64,000 nt of DNA from Nocardia cerradoensis NBRC 101014 (GCF_000308535.1 NZ_BAFW01000048.1:1-64000); one strand, 5' to 3'. Positions 17,597 to 27,780 are shown, numbered from the stretch's first letter. Numbers and translations: made by a program. The notes: generated by a model not told the origin, from the sequence alone.

Positions 17597-19717
17597 TCAA
17601 TTCTCGGCGGCCACGGCCGGATCGGGGGCCGTGGCGGTCAATCGCCGCAGCGCCTTGGCGACGACCTCGGGGTCGGAGGTCTCCCAGTACGGGGGCAGAG
17701 AGGCGCGCAGATACCCGCCGTAGCGGGCGGTCACCAGCCGCGGATCCAGAATCGCCACCACGCCCCGGTCGTGCACGCTGCGCAGCAGCCGCCCGGTGCC
17801 CTGGGCAAGTAGCAGGGCGGCGTGGTTGGCCGCGATGGTCAGGAAGCCGTTGCCGCCGCGCGCCTGCACGGCCTGCTGCCGGGCGACCAGCAGCGGATCG
17901 TCGGGCCGGGGGAACGGAATGCGGTCGAGAATGACCAGGCTCAGTGACGGTCCGGGAACATCCACGCCCTGCCACAGCGAGAGCGTGCCGAACAACGAGG
18001 TCGCGGGATCTTCGGCGAAGCGGCGGACCAGGGTGCCGGTGGCGTCCTCGCCCTGGCACAGGATCGGCGTGTCCAGGCGTTCGCGCAGGATTTCGCTGGC
18101 GGCCTTGGCGGCGCGCGTCGAGGAGAACAAGCCCAGTGTGCGGCCGCCGGCCGCCTCGATCAGCCGCTCGATCTCGTCCAGATAGGCCGGGGCCAATCCG
18201 TCGCGGCCCGGAGGCGGGAGATGTTTGGCGACGTAGAGGATGCCGGATTTCGCGTGATCGAACGGCGAGCCCACATCCAGGGAGTTCCAGCGCATGGCCG
18301 AGGTGTCGGCGGGAGCTTCGGCTCCGTTCGCCATCGCCGGGTCGATGCGGCGGCTGCCCTGATCCGCACGCTCGGCGCCCGGGACGTCGGTTCCCGCGCG
18401 ATCGGGTGCCTGCGGAGGCAGCCCCCACGTGACGGCCAACCCGTCGAAGGAACCGCCGACCTGCAGCGTGGCCGAGGTGAGAACGACCGTCGCGGTGCCG
18501 AACAACCGGCTGCGCAACAACCCGCCCACCGAGAGCGGGGCCATGTGCAGCGTGCGCCGGGCGACGCCGCGCACCTCGTCCACGGCCAGCCACAGCACAT
18601 CGCGGCGGGCCGCCGGATCGGGTTCCTCGAACGCCGTCAGCGCGCGCACGGCGGTATCGTGCACCTCCTCGACCGCGGCCACCGCCATGTTGCGGGCGGC
18701 GGCGGCTTCCGGATCGCCTTGTGGCGCACCGGAACCGGGAGGCGCGAGGGCGGTACGGACGGTCCAGGCGGCATCGCGCAGCAGGGCCAGCACCTGGTCG
18801 CCGCCGGCGGGAAGTTCGTCCCAGCGGCCCGGCGGCAGATCTTCGAGCAGTTCGTGCCACGCCTCCGCCGCACCCTCGAGCCGGTCGAGGTCGCCCTCGT
18901 CGACGAGTTTGGTGCAGCGCTTGGCCGCCGCCGTGATGGTCGCGGTGGACAATTCCGCGGTCGCCACCCCGGTGACCCGATCCACCAGTTCGTGCGCCTC
19001 GTCGATGACGACCACATCGTGTTCGGGCAGCACCTGGATTCCGCTGATGGCGTCGATGGCCAGCAGCGCGTGGTTGGTGACCACCACATCGGCCTGCCCG
19101 GATTCCGCGCGGGCGCGTTCGGCGAAGCAGTCGGTGCCGAACGGGCAGCGCGATTTGCCCAGGCATTCCCGCGCCGAGACGCTGACCTGACGCCAGGCCC
19201 GGTCGCTGACGCCGGGGACCAGTTCGTCGCGGTCGCCGGTCTCGGTGTCGGAGGCCCAGTCGTTGAGGCGCTGCACCTCGCGCCCGAGCCGGGAGATCGC
19301 GAAGGCGTCGAACAGTTCGGTCTCCGGCGGTTCGTCCGGGATCGCACTGTTGATCTTGTGCAGGCACAGATAGTTGTTGCGGCCCTTGAGGATCGCGAAC
19401 CGGGCGCGCCGGCCCAGGGGTTTCTCCAGCGCCTGTGCCAGCCGGGGCAGATCGCGGTCGACCAACTGCCGCTGCAGTGCGATGGTGGCGGTGGACACCA
19501 CGACCGTCCGCCCGCTCTGCACCGCGTGCCGCAGACTCGGCACCAGATAGGCCAGCGACTTACCGGTGCCGGTTCCGGCCTGGACGGCCAGGTGTTCCTT
19601 GGTGTCGATGGAGTGCGCGACCGCGGCCGACATGGTCTGCTGGCCGGTACGCGCCGTACCGCCGAGTGCTTCCACGGCGGTCGCCAGCAAAGTCGGTACG
19701 GGCGGGAGTTCGGGCAC
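17597..19717 (-). CDS. dinG: ATP-dependent helicase DinG/XPD-like
   Basis: This 706-residue superfamily 2 helicase has Walker A GTGTGKS at residues 48-54 and a DEAH box in VVVIDEAHELVDR. Four cysteines between them, one in NNYLCLH and three in ECLGKSRCPFGTDC, form the iron-sulphur cluster site of the XPD/DinG family. Motifs IV to VI are in the C-terminal half, including QGTGRLLRS. DinG unwinds damaged DNA, R-loops and other structured substrates with 5'-3' polarity. The GTG start is preceded by TAGTCT 6 nt upstream. The gene order glgP, dinG, pncB matches M. tuberculosis Rv1328 to Rv1330c. Confidence 0.93.
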   Translation of the reverse strand: MPELPPVPTLLATAVEALGGTARTGQQTMSAAVAHSIDTKEHLAVQAGTGTGKSLAYLVPSLRHAVQSGRTVVVSTATIALQRQLVDRDLPRLAQALEKPLGRRARFAILKGRNNYLCLHKINSAIPDEPPETELFDAFAISRLGREVQRLNDWASDTETGDRDELVPGVSDRAWRQVSVSARECLGKSRCPFGTDCFAERARAESGQADVVVTNHALLAIDAISGIQVLPEHDVVVIDEAHELVDRVTGVATAELSTATITAAAKRCTKLVDEGDLDRLEGAAEAWHELLEDLPPGRWDELPAGGDQVLALLRDAAWTVRTALAPPGSGAPQGDPEAAAARNMAVAAVEEVHDTAVRALTAFEEPDPAARRDVLWLAVDEVRGVARRTLHMAPLSVGGLLRSRLFGTATVVLTSATLQVGGSFDGLAVTWGLPPQAPDRAGTDVPGAERADQGSRRIDPAMANGAEAPADTSAMRWNSLDVGSPFDHAKSGILYVAKHLPPPGRDGLAPAYLDEIERLIEAAGGRTLGLFSSTRAAKAASEILRERLDTPILCQGEDATGTLVRRFAEDPATSLFGTLSLWQGVDVPGPSLSLVILDRIPFPRPDDPLLVARQQAVQARGGNGFLTIAANHAALLLAQGTGRLLRSVHDRGVVAILDPRLVTARYGGYLRASLPPYWETSDPEVVAKALRRLTATAPDPAVAAEN

Positions 19718-19723
19718 CCAGGA

Positions 19724-19729
19724 AGACTA
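19724..19729 (-). promoter_or_regulatory. -10 hexamer of dinG
   Basis: TAGTCT on the minus strand ends 6 nt before the GTG start, implying a leaderless transcript. Confidence 0.55.
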
Positions 19730-19929
19730 GCGCCCCCCGCCGACAACCGGCCCGACCGGCGGCGGTCGCCGGTGGTCGCCCGCGCCCGTCCGCGCGGAGT
19801 TGTGCACAGGCGGGCGGTTGTCCACAGGGCGCGTCGCGGGGACGCCGGATCGGGTGGCGGCGTCCGGGACGGCCAGTAGGGTTGGCGGTAATCCGCATCA
19901 GGGGGTGCGGTACGGGGAAGGAGACGCGC

Positions 19930-20796
19930 GTGGAGCCGGATTACCGCACCTGGATCGCCGGGGGATCACACCTCGAGCTGAGTGGCCACCGGATCTTCCA
20001 CCGGCAGGACGGCCCGGTCGACGGGCGGCCGGTGACGTTGCTGCACGGATATCCGACGTCCTCGCACGACTGGGTCTCGATCCTGCCCGCTCTCGCCGAA
20101 TCCGGCTGCCGGGTAACGACTCTGGATTTCCTCGGCTTCGGCGCCAGCGACAAACCGCGCGGGCACGACTATCGGATGACCGAACAGGCCACGCTGGTCG
20201 AACAGCTCTGGCAGCGGCTCGGCATCACCGGCACCGCGCTCGTGGCACACGATTACGGTGTCAGCGTGGCGCAGGAGTTACTGGCCCGCGACAGTGCGCG
20301 GGTGCGGCGGATGGCCTGGCTCAACGGCGGACTGTACCCGGACCTGTACCGGCCCTTGCCGATTCAGCATCTGATGACCACCCCGATCGGCAAGATACTG
20401 AATCCGCTCATGTCGGAGACGACCTTCCGGATGACGTTGCGCCGCATCCTCGGGCGCCCGGTCTCCGATGCCGATCTGCACCAGATGTGGCTGGCGATGA
20501 CCGATGGCGGCGGTAAGCGCGTGCAATGGGCGCTCAATCGCTACCACGCCGAGCGCCGGGCGAATGCCGGACGCTGGCAGCAGGCACTGGAAAGCTATTC
20601 CGGCCCGGTACTTTTCGTGTGGGGTCCGGCCGATCCGATCAGCGGTGGGCACCTGCTGCCGCGCCTGCGGGAACGATTGCCGCGGGCCCGGTTCGAGGTA
20701 TTGGACGCGGCGCCCGCGACCGGTCACTACCCGCAGGTCGAGAACCCCGGCCCGGTAGCCGCGGCGCTCGTGGAATTCCTGGCCGCGGCGTCCTAG
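19930..20796 (+). CDS. Alpha/beta hydrolase with aspartate nucleophile
   Basis: This 288-residue protein carries the HGYPTSSHDW oxyanion segment, a VAHDYGVS nucleophile elbow with aspartate, and a GHYPQVENP loop with the catalytic histidine. An Asp nucleophile in HDYG is typical of haloalkane dehalogenases and epoxide hydrolases, so those activities are possible, but substrate cannot be assigned. A cap domain fits residues about 140-215. The GTG start has GGGAAGG 9-15 nt upstream, and TAGGGT at 19877-19882 could be the -10. It is divergent from dinG and converges on pncA, ending 13 nt before the pncA stop. Confidence 0.88.
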   Translation: MEPDYRTWIAGGSHLELSGHRIFHRQDGPVDGRPVTLLHGYPTSSHDWVSILPALAESGCRVTTLDFLGFGASDKPRGHDYRMTEQATLVEQLWQRLGITGTALVAHDYGVSVAQELLARDSARVRRMAWLNGGLYPDLYRPLPIQHLMTTPIGKILNPLMSETTFRMTLRRILGRPVSDADLHQMWLAMTDGGGKRVQWALNRYHAERRANAGRWQQALESYSGPVLFVWGPADPISGGHLLPRLRERLPRARFEVLDAAPATGHYPQVENPGPVAAALVEFLAAAS

Positions 20797-20809
20797 CCGG
20801 TACCGCGAG

Positions 20810-21388
20810 CTATGTATTCGTGGGCAGGCTGCCCGCCAACTCCACTCCGGCGGCCCGCAGACCGTCCAGCGCGGTGGCGGTCGTCTCCGGCGACACCGCC
20901 GCGGTGAGGTTCAGCAGGACCCGGGTGGTCAGTCCTGCCGCGCGGGCATCGGCGGCGGTGGCGCGGACGCAGTGGTCGGTGGCGATACCGCAGATGTCCA
21001 CGGCGTCGACGCCCTTGTCGCGCAACCATGTCGCGAGTTCGACCGCATCGTCGGTCGAACCCTCGAATCCGGAATAGGCAGCGCTGTAGGCACCCTTGGA
21101 GAACACCGCGTCGAGGGCGGAGGTGTCGAGATTCGGATGGAAATCCGCACCCGGCGTGCCGGCGCGGCAGTGCGGCGGCCAACTGTCCACGTAATCGGGA
21201 CGCTCGGAGAAATGGGCACCCGGGTCGATGTGGAAGTCCCGGGTGGCGGCGATCGCGGCATAGTCGTCGCGGTGTGCGGCCAGATAGTCGCTGATCTGCC
21301 GGGCCACCGCGGCGCCGCCGGCGACGGCCAGGGAGCCGCCTTCACAGAAATCGTTCTGCACATCGACGACGATGAGCGCTCTACCCAT
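20810..21388 (-). CDS. pncA: Nicotinamidase PncA
   Basis: PncA hydrolyses nicotinamide to nicotinate and also activates pyrazinamide in mycobacteria. The 192-residue isochorismatase-fold protein has catalytic Asp in VDVQNDFCEGGSLAV, Lys in VFSKGAYS and Cys in CGIATDHCVRATA. Metal ligands fit the ATRDFHIDPGAHF segment. I placed the start at ATG 21388, where homology begins, with GGGAG just upstream. An in-frame ATG at 21427 overlaps the pncB stop as ATGA and would add 13 residues; coupling may favour it. Here pncA sits directly behind pncB, so both steps of nicotinamide salvage are in one operon, unlike M. tuberculosis, where pncA is elsewhere. Confidence 0.94.
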   Translation of the reverse strand: MGRALIVVDVQNDFCEGGSLAVAGGAAVARQISDYLAAHRDDYAAIAATRDFHIDPGAHFSERPDYVDSWPPHCRAGTPGADFHPNLDTSALDAVFSKGAYSAAYSGFEGSTDDAVELATWLRDKGVDAVDICGIATDHCVRATAADARAAGLTTRVLLNLTAAVSPETTATALDGLRAAGVELAGSLPTNT

Positions 21389-21423
21389 CTCCCGCACCTC
21401 GTTTCGCGCCGGTTGCCCCGCCT

Positions 21424-22737
21424 TCATTGTAGGAACGTGGTCGGAACGGCCGGTTCGCCGGCGGAGAGCTTCAAGCCCTCCCAGGGCAGACTGATCAGAC
21501 CGCGGGCGACCAGGTCCCGGCTGTGCGCCAGATCCGGTACCTCGGCCGCCGGCTCACCCTTGCGAATCAGCGGAACCAGCAGATCCCGCACGTCGTAACC
21601 GTTGCCGGTGGGGCGTTGCGCGGTGGCCGGATACACGATCTCCTCGACGATGGTGCCGGTATCGCGAGACAGTCGCACCGCGCGCTTGGTGCCGCCTCGC
21701 GACTGTTTGTGGCTACTGCGCTTGGCCACCGGTACGCCCTCGACCTCCACCAGTTTGTAGACCATTCCGGCGGTCGGCGCGCCCGACCCGGTGACCAGGG
21801 AGGTGCCCACGCCGTACGCGTCGACGGGTTCGGCGCGCAGTGCGGCGATCGCGTATTCGTCCAGATCGCCGGACACCACGATGCGGGTCTTCTTCGCGCC
21901 GAGGGCGTCGAGCTGGTCGCGCACCTGCCGCGCCAGGACGCCCAGATCGCCGGAATCGATGCGCACACCGCCCAATTCGGGCCCGGCGACCTCGATGGCA
22001 CGGGCCACCCCGGCGGTGATGTCGAAGGTGTCGACCAGCAGTGTGGTGCCGATGCCGAGTGCGTCGACCTGACTGCGGAAGGCCGCCGCCTCGTGCTGCC
22101 CGTCCGGGCCGCTGTGCAACAGCGTAAAGGCGTGCGCGCTGGTGCCGGCGCCGGGAATGCCGTAGCGCCGCACCGCCTCCAGATTCGAGGTGGCGTCGAA
22201 TCCGGCGAGATACGCGGCGCGGGCGCAGGCGGGAGCGGCCAGTTCGTGAGTGCGGCGCGAACCCATCTCGATCATCCGGCGCCCCGCGGCCGCGCTGACC
22301 ATCCGCGCCGCCGCGGCGGCGATCGCGCTGTCGTGGTTGAGGATCGACAGAATCAGCGTTTCCAGCACCACGCACTCGGCGAAGCTGCCGCGCACCGACA
22401 GGATGGGGGAGCCGGGGAAGTAGAGATCACCTTCCAGGTAGCCGTCGATGTCGCCGGTGAAGCGGAGATCGCGCAGCCACTCCAGCGTTCGCGCGTCCAG
22501 GAATCGCGCCGCCACAGCGAGTTCGGCTTCGCCGAAACGGAAGTCCCGCAACGCGGTGAGCAACCGGTCGGTACCCGCGACGACGCCGTATCGGCGACCA
22601 TGTGGCAACCGGCGAGCGAATACCTCGAAGGTGCATTGGCGCTGTGCCGAACCGTCGGCGAGGGCGGCCGCGAGCATGGTCAGCTCGTACTGGTCGGTCA
22701 GCAGGGCGGTGCTCGCGGCGGCGGCCGAAGTGTCCAC
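21424..22737 (-). CDS. pncB: Nicotinate phosphoribosyltransferase PncB
   Basis: PncB makes nicotinate mononucleotide from nicotinate and PRPP in the Preiss-Handler route to NAD. The 437-residue protein shows [15 protein letters not shown] at the N-terminus, [16 protein letters not shown], the EMGSRRTH segment near the catalytic histidine, and a [16 protein letters not shown] active-site stretch. The C-terminal part is the short actinobacterial form. The GTG start has TACAGT 6 nt upstream. Its stop overlaps an ATG of pncA by ATGA. The gene is divergent from clpS with 123 nt between starts, which hold both promoters. It corresponds to M. tuberculosis pncB1 (Rv1330c). Confidence 0.95.
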   Translation of the reverse strand: MDTSAAAASTALLTDQYELTMLAAALADGSAQRQCTFEVFARRLPHGRRYGVVAGTDRLLTALRDFRFGEAELAVAARFLDARTLEWLRDLRFTGDIDGYLEGDLYFPGSPILSVRGSFAECVVLETLILSILNHDSAIAAAAARMVSAAAGRRMIEMGSRRTHELAAPACARAAYLAGFDATSNLEAVRRYGIPGAGTSAHAFTLLHSGPDGQHEAAAFRSQVDALGIGTTLLVDTFDITAGVARAIEVAGPELGGVRIDSGDLGVLARQVRDQLDALGAKKTRIVVSGDLDEYAIAALRAEPVDAYGVGTSLVTGSGAPTAGMVYKLVEVEGVPVAKRSSHKQSRGGTKRAVRLSRDTGTIVEEIVYPATAQRPTGNGYDVRDLLVPLIRKGEPAAEVPDLAHSRDLVARGLISLPWEGLKLSAGEPAVPTTFLQ

Positions 22738-22743
22738 GCGGCC

Positions 22744-22749
22744 ACTGTA
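22744..22749 (-). promoter_or_regulatory. -10 hexamer of pncB
   Basis: TACAGT on the minus strand ends 6 nt before the pncB GTG at 22737, predicting a leaderless pncB-pncA mRNA. Confidence 0.55.
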
Positions 22750-22848
22750 GACATACCGGACGCGCGGCGGGCGCCGCGGTGCGCGCGGCGTCGCGGAGGG
22801 CCTTCCGGAGGTGCTCGGCGCGGGTGTTGTTTATCCGGAGCCGCGTCG

Positions 22849-22854
22849 TACTCT
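22849..22854 (+). promoter_or_regulatory. -10 hexamer supporting the long clpS start
   Basis: TACTCT ends 6 nt before ATG 22861 and supports translation of the long form of ClpS. No comparable hexamer stands before the GTG at 23002. Confidence 0.5.
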
Positions 22855-22860
22855 GAGGGT

Positions 22861-23307
22861 ATGGGTCTGTGCATGAGAGACGCCGTCCGGATCGCCGCCG
22901 GTCCGGTCGGCGCGAACCAGGCAGCGGCGCGAGCGACGGGCCCGCAGGACACGGCGTGGCGGGGACGGTCGTGGGCGGGGCGAGACACCCGCGTAGGCGT
23001 CGTGGCCGGACGGTTGTCGGCGGCTCAGGCCACACCGGAGACCGTCGAGGTCACCGAGATCCTGGAGGCCGAGGACCGGCCGTGGGTCACGGTGGTCTGG
23101 GACGACCCGGTGAACCTGATGCACTACGTCACCTACATCTTCCAAAAGCTGTTCGGTTACAGCAAAGCCAAGGCAACCGAGCTGATGCTGCAGGTACACA
23201 ACGAGGGCAAGGCGGTGGTGTCGTCGGGATCCCGGGACAGGATGGAGCACGACGTCCAGCGTCTGCACGCCGCCGGGCTCTGGGCGACCATGCAACGTGA
23301 CCAGTGA
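22861..23307 (+). CDS. clpS: ATP-dependent Clp protease adaptor ClpS, N-terminally extended
   Basis: ClpS delivers N-degron substrates to the ClpC/ClpA unfoldase. The conserved core, residues about 65-148 here, has [18 protein letters not shown], the ligand-pocket region, and [18 protein letters not shown] at 23002 would give 101 residues, the length I recall for M. tuberculosis ClpS. I report the longer 148-residue form because ATG 22861 has a -10 hexamer 6 nt upstream. The extra 47 residues contain R-A-T-G-P, encoded by a 15-nt word shared exactly with an apparent insertion in glgP. DUF2017 follows as in M. tuberculosis. The core assignment is firm; the start is not. Confidence 0.85.
   Translation: MGLCMRDAVRIAAGPVGANQAAARATGPQDTAWRGRSWAGRDTRVGVVAGRLSAAQATPETVEVTEILEAEDRPWVTVVWDDPVNLMHYVTYIFQKLFGYSKAKATELMLQVHNEGKAVVSSGSRDRMEHDVQRLHAAGLWATMQRDQ
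22928..22960 (+). repeat. Repeat word shared with glgP, in the clpS N-terminal extension
   Basis: CGAGCGACGGGCCCG at 22930-22944 is identical to 13801-13815 in glgP and read in the same frame. The following bases (ACGGCGTGGCGGGGAC) are loosely similar to ACCACGGCGGGAC in the glgP copy. Confidence 0.55.
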
Positions 23308-23317
23308 CCGCGACGGC

Positions 23318-23323
23318 TACGGT
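23318..23323 (+). promoter_or_regulatory. -10 hexamer of the DUF2017 gene
   Basis: TACGGT, 10 nt after the clpS stop, ends 6 nt before the GTG at 23330. Confidence 0.45.
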
Positions 23324-23329
23324 AGCCCC

Positions 23330-23899
23330 GTGCGCAAGTGGAGCAGGAAGAACTCGCTGAGCGGGCTCAAGCTGCGGTCGGAGATGGACCCCCGGGAGGC
23401 GGACGTCCTGCGTTCGCTGGTGGGGGCGGTCACCGGACTGCTCACCGATCGGGCCCAATCCTCGCCCGAGGACGATCTGGCGGAGCTGACCGGACTTCGC
23501 ACCGGCAACAGCATTCCTCCGGACGATCCGCGGCTGGCGCGGCTGCTGCCCGACTTCCATCGCAAGGAACCCGGTTCTCCGGACGCCGACCGCGCCGATC
23601 TCAACAGCGCCCTGCGCAGTCTGCACGAACCCGAGATCATCGACGCGAAGGTGGCCGCCGGCACGGTGGTCCTGGAAACCCTGCCCGAGCGCGGCGGCAA
23701 GATCGTGCTCACTCCCGAACAGGCCGACGCCTGGCTGAACGCCCTCAACGACGTGCGGCTGGCGCTGGGCACCGCACTGGGCATCGACGCCGACACGCCC
23801 GACCAGCTCGATCCCGACGATCCGCGCGCCCCGCACCTGGACGTCTACCACTGGCTCACCTGGATGCAGGATTCGCTGCTGCACGCCCTCGCTCCCTGA
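23330..23899 (+). CDS. DUF2017 protein downstream of clpS
   Basis: This 189-residue soluble protein matches the actinobacterial DUF2017 family (M. tuberculosis Rv1332), which nearly always follows clpS. It opens with VRKWSRKNS and includes EADVLRSLVGAVTGLL, a PPDDPRLARLLPDF block and a C-terminal YHWLTWMQDSLLHAL. No catalytic motif is visible. I chose GTG at 23330 because TACGGT lies 6 nt upstream and homology begins there; GTG at 23297 would overlap clpS. The constant linkage suggests a role with the ClpS/ClpC proteolytic system, but that is inference. Confidence 0.85.
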   Translation: MRKWSRKNSLSGLKLRSEMDPREADVLRSLVGAVTGLLTDRAQSSPEDDLAELTGLRTGNSIPPDDPRLARLLPDFHRKEPGSPDADRADLNSALRSLHEPEIIDAKVAAGTVVLETLPERGGKIVLTPEQADAWLNALNDVRLALGTALGIDADTPDQLDPDDPRAPHLDVYHWLTWMQDSLLHALAP

Positions 23900-23941
23900 C
23901 TCCACTCGCGCTCGCGGATTTCCACGTCTGCAGGAGGACAT

Positions 23942-25000
23942 GTGACTTCGGTGCCGGGATCTCGGGACTCGATCACCGATGTGGCGGGTGTGCTGGTCGG
24001 CCACCACCACGAACTCGATCCGGACGCGACGCTCGGTTCCGGCGCCGCGACGGGCTGCACCGTGGTGCGCGTGCCGGGCGGGGCCACCGCGTCGGTCGAT
24101 GTGCGGGGCGGCGGACCGGGGACCCGCGAGACCGATCTGCTCGATCCCGGCCAGACGGTGCGGCAGGTGAACGCGGTGCTGCTCACCGGCGGCAGCGCCT
24201 ACGGGCTGGCGGCCGCCGACGGGGTGATGCGCCGGCTCGAGGAGGACGGCGAGGGCATTCCGATGGATCCGGCCGACCCCTCGCGAGTGGTGCCGATCGT
24301 TCCCGGTGCGGTGATCTTCGATCTACCGGTGGGAGCGTGGGATATCCGGCCGACCGCGGAATTCGGTTATCGCGCAACGTGTTCGGCGGGCGAGACTTTC
24401 GAATGCGGCAGTGTGGGTGCCGGCACGGGTGCGCGAGCCGGTTCCATCAAGGGTGGAATCGGTACGGCCAGTGTGCGTTTCACCGCGGGTCCGGCCGCCG
24501 GTCACACCGTCGGGGCGCTGGTGGTCGCCAATCCGGTCGGCTCGGTATTCGATCCGCGTACCGGCCTGCCGTGGGGTGCGGGTACCTCCGGACCGGAGCA
24601 TTTCGGTCTGGCACCCGCGACCGCCGAAGCGCTGGCCCGCGCCAACGCCCTGCCGGTGAAGGGAACGGTGCTCAACACCACCATCGGTGTGGTGGCCACC
24701 GATGCCGCGCTGGATCCGGCGGGATGTCGCCGCCTCGCCGTCACCGCGCACGACGGTCTGGCGCGCGCGATCCGGCCCGCTCATTCCCCGCTCGACGGCG
24801 ACACGCTGTTCGCCCTGGCCACCGGCACGACCACCGCGGAGTCGAATATCCCACTGCCACCCGCGTTTCCGGCGGACCTGCTGCTGCTCGACGAACTGTG
24901 CACCGCGGCCGCGGTCTGTGTGGAGCGGGCGATCGTGGACGCGATCCTGCGGGCGAACCCGGTGGCCGGCATCCCGACCTACCGGGAGTTGTTCGGCTGA
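23942..25000 (+). CDS. P1 (DmpA/S58) family self-processing peptidase
   Basis: This 352-residue protein belongs to the DmpA/ornithine acetyltransferase-like Ntn fold. It has ITDVAGVLVGHHHE at the N-terminus, a LLTGGSAYGLAAADGVMRRLEE segment and GAGTGARAGSIKGGIG. Autoprocessing should occur just before a Thr in the LNTTIGVVATDAAL region, generating two chains with that residue as the nucleophile. Family members are aminopeptidases or beta-peptidyl hydrolases. GCAGGAGGAC ends 2 nt before the GTG, a very strong ribosome site. It is the equivalent of M. tuberculosis Rv1333 and begins the stretch leading to mec, cysO and cysM. Its physiological substrate is unknown. Confidence 0.9.
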   Translation: MTSVPGSRDSITDVAGVLVGHHHELDPDATLGSGAATGCTVVRVPGGATASVDVRGGGPGTRETDLLDPGQTVRQVNAVLLTGGSAYGLAAADGVMRRLEEDGEGIPMDPADPSRVVPIVPGAVIFDLPVGAWDIRPTAEFGYRATCSAGETFECGSVGAGTGARAGSIKGGIGTASVRFTAGPAAGHTVGALVVANPVGSVFDPRTGLPWGAGTSGPEHFGLAPATAEALARANALPVKGTVLNTTIGVVATDAALDPAGCRRLAVTAHDGLARAIRPAHSPLDGDTLFALATGTTTAESNIPLPPAFPADLLLLDELCTAAAVCVERAIVDAILRANPVAGIPTYRELFG

Positions 25001-25163
25001 GCCCCGGCCGGCCTCCGGCGAGGCATTTCGCGCCGTGTGATGCGCTATATCAGGCCCGCCCGCGCGGTGGGTGGGAATAGCCGAATATCCTCGGCCGTTG
25101 ACGGCAGCGATACGACCCGCGCGGGCCGGGCGCGTCGCGGGCGTGAGCGGAAGGATTCGAACT

Positions 25164-25586
25164 GTGCTGGTGATCAGGGCCGATCTCGTGGATGCGATGG
25201 TGGCGCATGCCCGCGCCGATCATCCCGACGAGGCCTGCGGTGTGATCGCCGGCGCCGAGGGCTCCGACCGCCCCGAGCGTTTCGTGGCCATGATCAACGC
25301 CGAGCGCTCGCCCACCTTCTACCGGTTCGACTCCGGCGAGCAGTTGCGGGTCTGGCGGGAGATGGACGACCGTGACGAGGAGCCGGTGGTGATCTACCAC
25401 TCGCACACCGCCACGGAGGCCTATCCCAGCCGGACGGACATCTCGTACGCCTCCGAGCCCAACGCCCACTACGTGCTGGTGTCCACCCGCGACCCGCAGG
25501 AGCACGAACTGCGCAGCTACCGGATCCTCGACGGTGTGGTCACCGAGGAACCGGTGAAGATCGTGACCGAGTACCCCTCGGCCTGA
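25164..25586 (+). CDS. mec: CysO-peptide metallopeptidase Mec (JAMM)
   Basis: Mec is a zinc JAB1/MPN peptidase that releases cysteine from the CysO-cysteine adduct made by CysM. The 140-residue protein carries the full JAMM motif: Glu in PDEACGVIAGAEG, then HSHTATEAYPSRTD giving His-x-His, seven residues, Ser-x-x-Asp. I chose GTG at 25164 because GCGGAAGGA lies 8 nt upstream; GTG at 25143 is in frame but that ribosome site lies inside it. The CysO partner starts 47 nt downstream. Because this CysO has residues after its Gly-Gly, Mec may also act as the maturation peptidase that exposes the diglycine end. Confidence 0.93.
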   Translation: MLVIRADLVDAMVAHARADHPDEACGVIAGAEGSDRPERFVAMINAERSPTFYRFDSGEQLRVWREMDDRDEEPVVIYHSHTATEAYPSRTDISYASEPNAHYVLVSTRDPQEHELRSYRILDGVVTEEPVKIVTEYPSA

Positions 25587-25633
25587 GCCCGACGCGTCCG
25601 CGAACCAGGCGACCAGAAGAAACAGGAGCACCC

Positions 25634-26886
<1,253 letters not shown>

Positions 26887-27003
26887 TGGTTCCGGTGAAC
26901 CGGTCGCCCCGTCCGCATCGCCGGTCCGAGTGCCGGTCCTCGCCGCAGCGGTACCGTTGAGGGCGAGCGACCGGACGACCGGTCTCGCGAGGAGGTGATG
27001 GCG

Positions 27004-27780
27004 ATGGCCGAGCAGATGGGTCCGTCCTTCGACCCGGATCGGATTGCCGCACTGCGGGCCGAATTGCAGAAGTCCGCGGGAACGCCCGCCGGTTCCGTAC
27101 CGTCCGGTTCGCAGTTTCCCTCGCCCCGGCCCGCCGCCGCAGCACCGCCGTCCGCGTCGGAGCCCGGACGTACCGCCGCGCTGAAGTTGTTGTGGCAGCG
27201 GGCAATTGCGATGACTCTCACGTTCGTGGCGTTGCTCTACGCGGTCGAGGGAGTCGACACCGTCTCCCATCACGACCTCGACGCTGCGGGGGTGCGGCCC
27301 CGGACGGCCGAGGGTCTGGAGGGGATCGTCTTCGCCCCCGTCCTGCACGCGAACTGGGCGCATCTGCTCGGCAACACCCTGCCGGTGATCGTGCTGGGAC
27401 TGCTGACGCTGCTCACCGGGATCGGTCGCGGACTGGCCGCCACCGCGATCGTCTGGGTCGTGGCCGGGGTCGGCACCTGGCTCACCGGGGCGAGTGGTTC
27501 GGTACACATCGGCGCCTCGGTGCTGGTGTTCGGCTGGCTGACCTATCTGATCTCGCGCGGCCTGTTCACCCGCAACCTGTGGCAGATTCTGGTGGGTGTC
27601 GTCGTGGGTCTGCTGTACGGCTCGATTCTGTGGGGTGTACTGCCCGGCCAGGCCGGAATCTCTTGGCAAGGGCATCTTTTCGGTGCGTTGGGTGGACTGC
27701 TGGCCGGCTGGGTACTCTCATCGAATGAACGTCGTCATCGTCGCGGGGAGAGTGCCGGCCGCCTCGCATCGTCGGGGTGA
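27004..27780 (+). CDS. Rhomboid family intramembrane serine protease
   Basis: The 258-residue protein has a soluble Pro/Ala-rich N-terminus of about 60 residues, then six to seven helices. Family motifs are HANWAHLLGNTLP, HIGASVLVFGW with the probable catalytic serine, and a GHLFGALGGLLAG segment with the probable histidine. The serine motif is GASV rather than GxSG, so the last glycine is replaced. I chose ATG at 27004, 8 nt after GGAGG at 26991-26995; ATG at 26998 and GTG at 26995 overlap it. It corresponds to M. tuberculosis Rv1337, and follows cysM by 117 nt. In M. tuberculosis murI is next; here the next gene is the MBL-fold protein. Confidence 0.9.
   Translation: MAEQMGPSFDPDRIAALRAELQKSAGTPAGSVPSGSQFPSPRPAAAAPPSASEPGRTAALKLLWQRAIAMTLTFVALLYAVEGVDTVSHHDLDAAGVRPRTAEGLEGIVFAPVLHANWAHLLGNTLPVIVLGLLTLLTGIGRGLAATAIVWVVAGVGTWLTGASGSVHIGASVLVFGWLTYLISRGLFTRNLWQILVGVVVGLLYGSILWGVLPGQAGISWQGHLFGALGGLLAGWVLSSNERRHRRGESAGRLASSG

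Noticed and set aside
18221..19879. Plus-strand 552-codon frame over dinG
   Set aside because: Antisense to the conserved helicase; no domain recognised.
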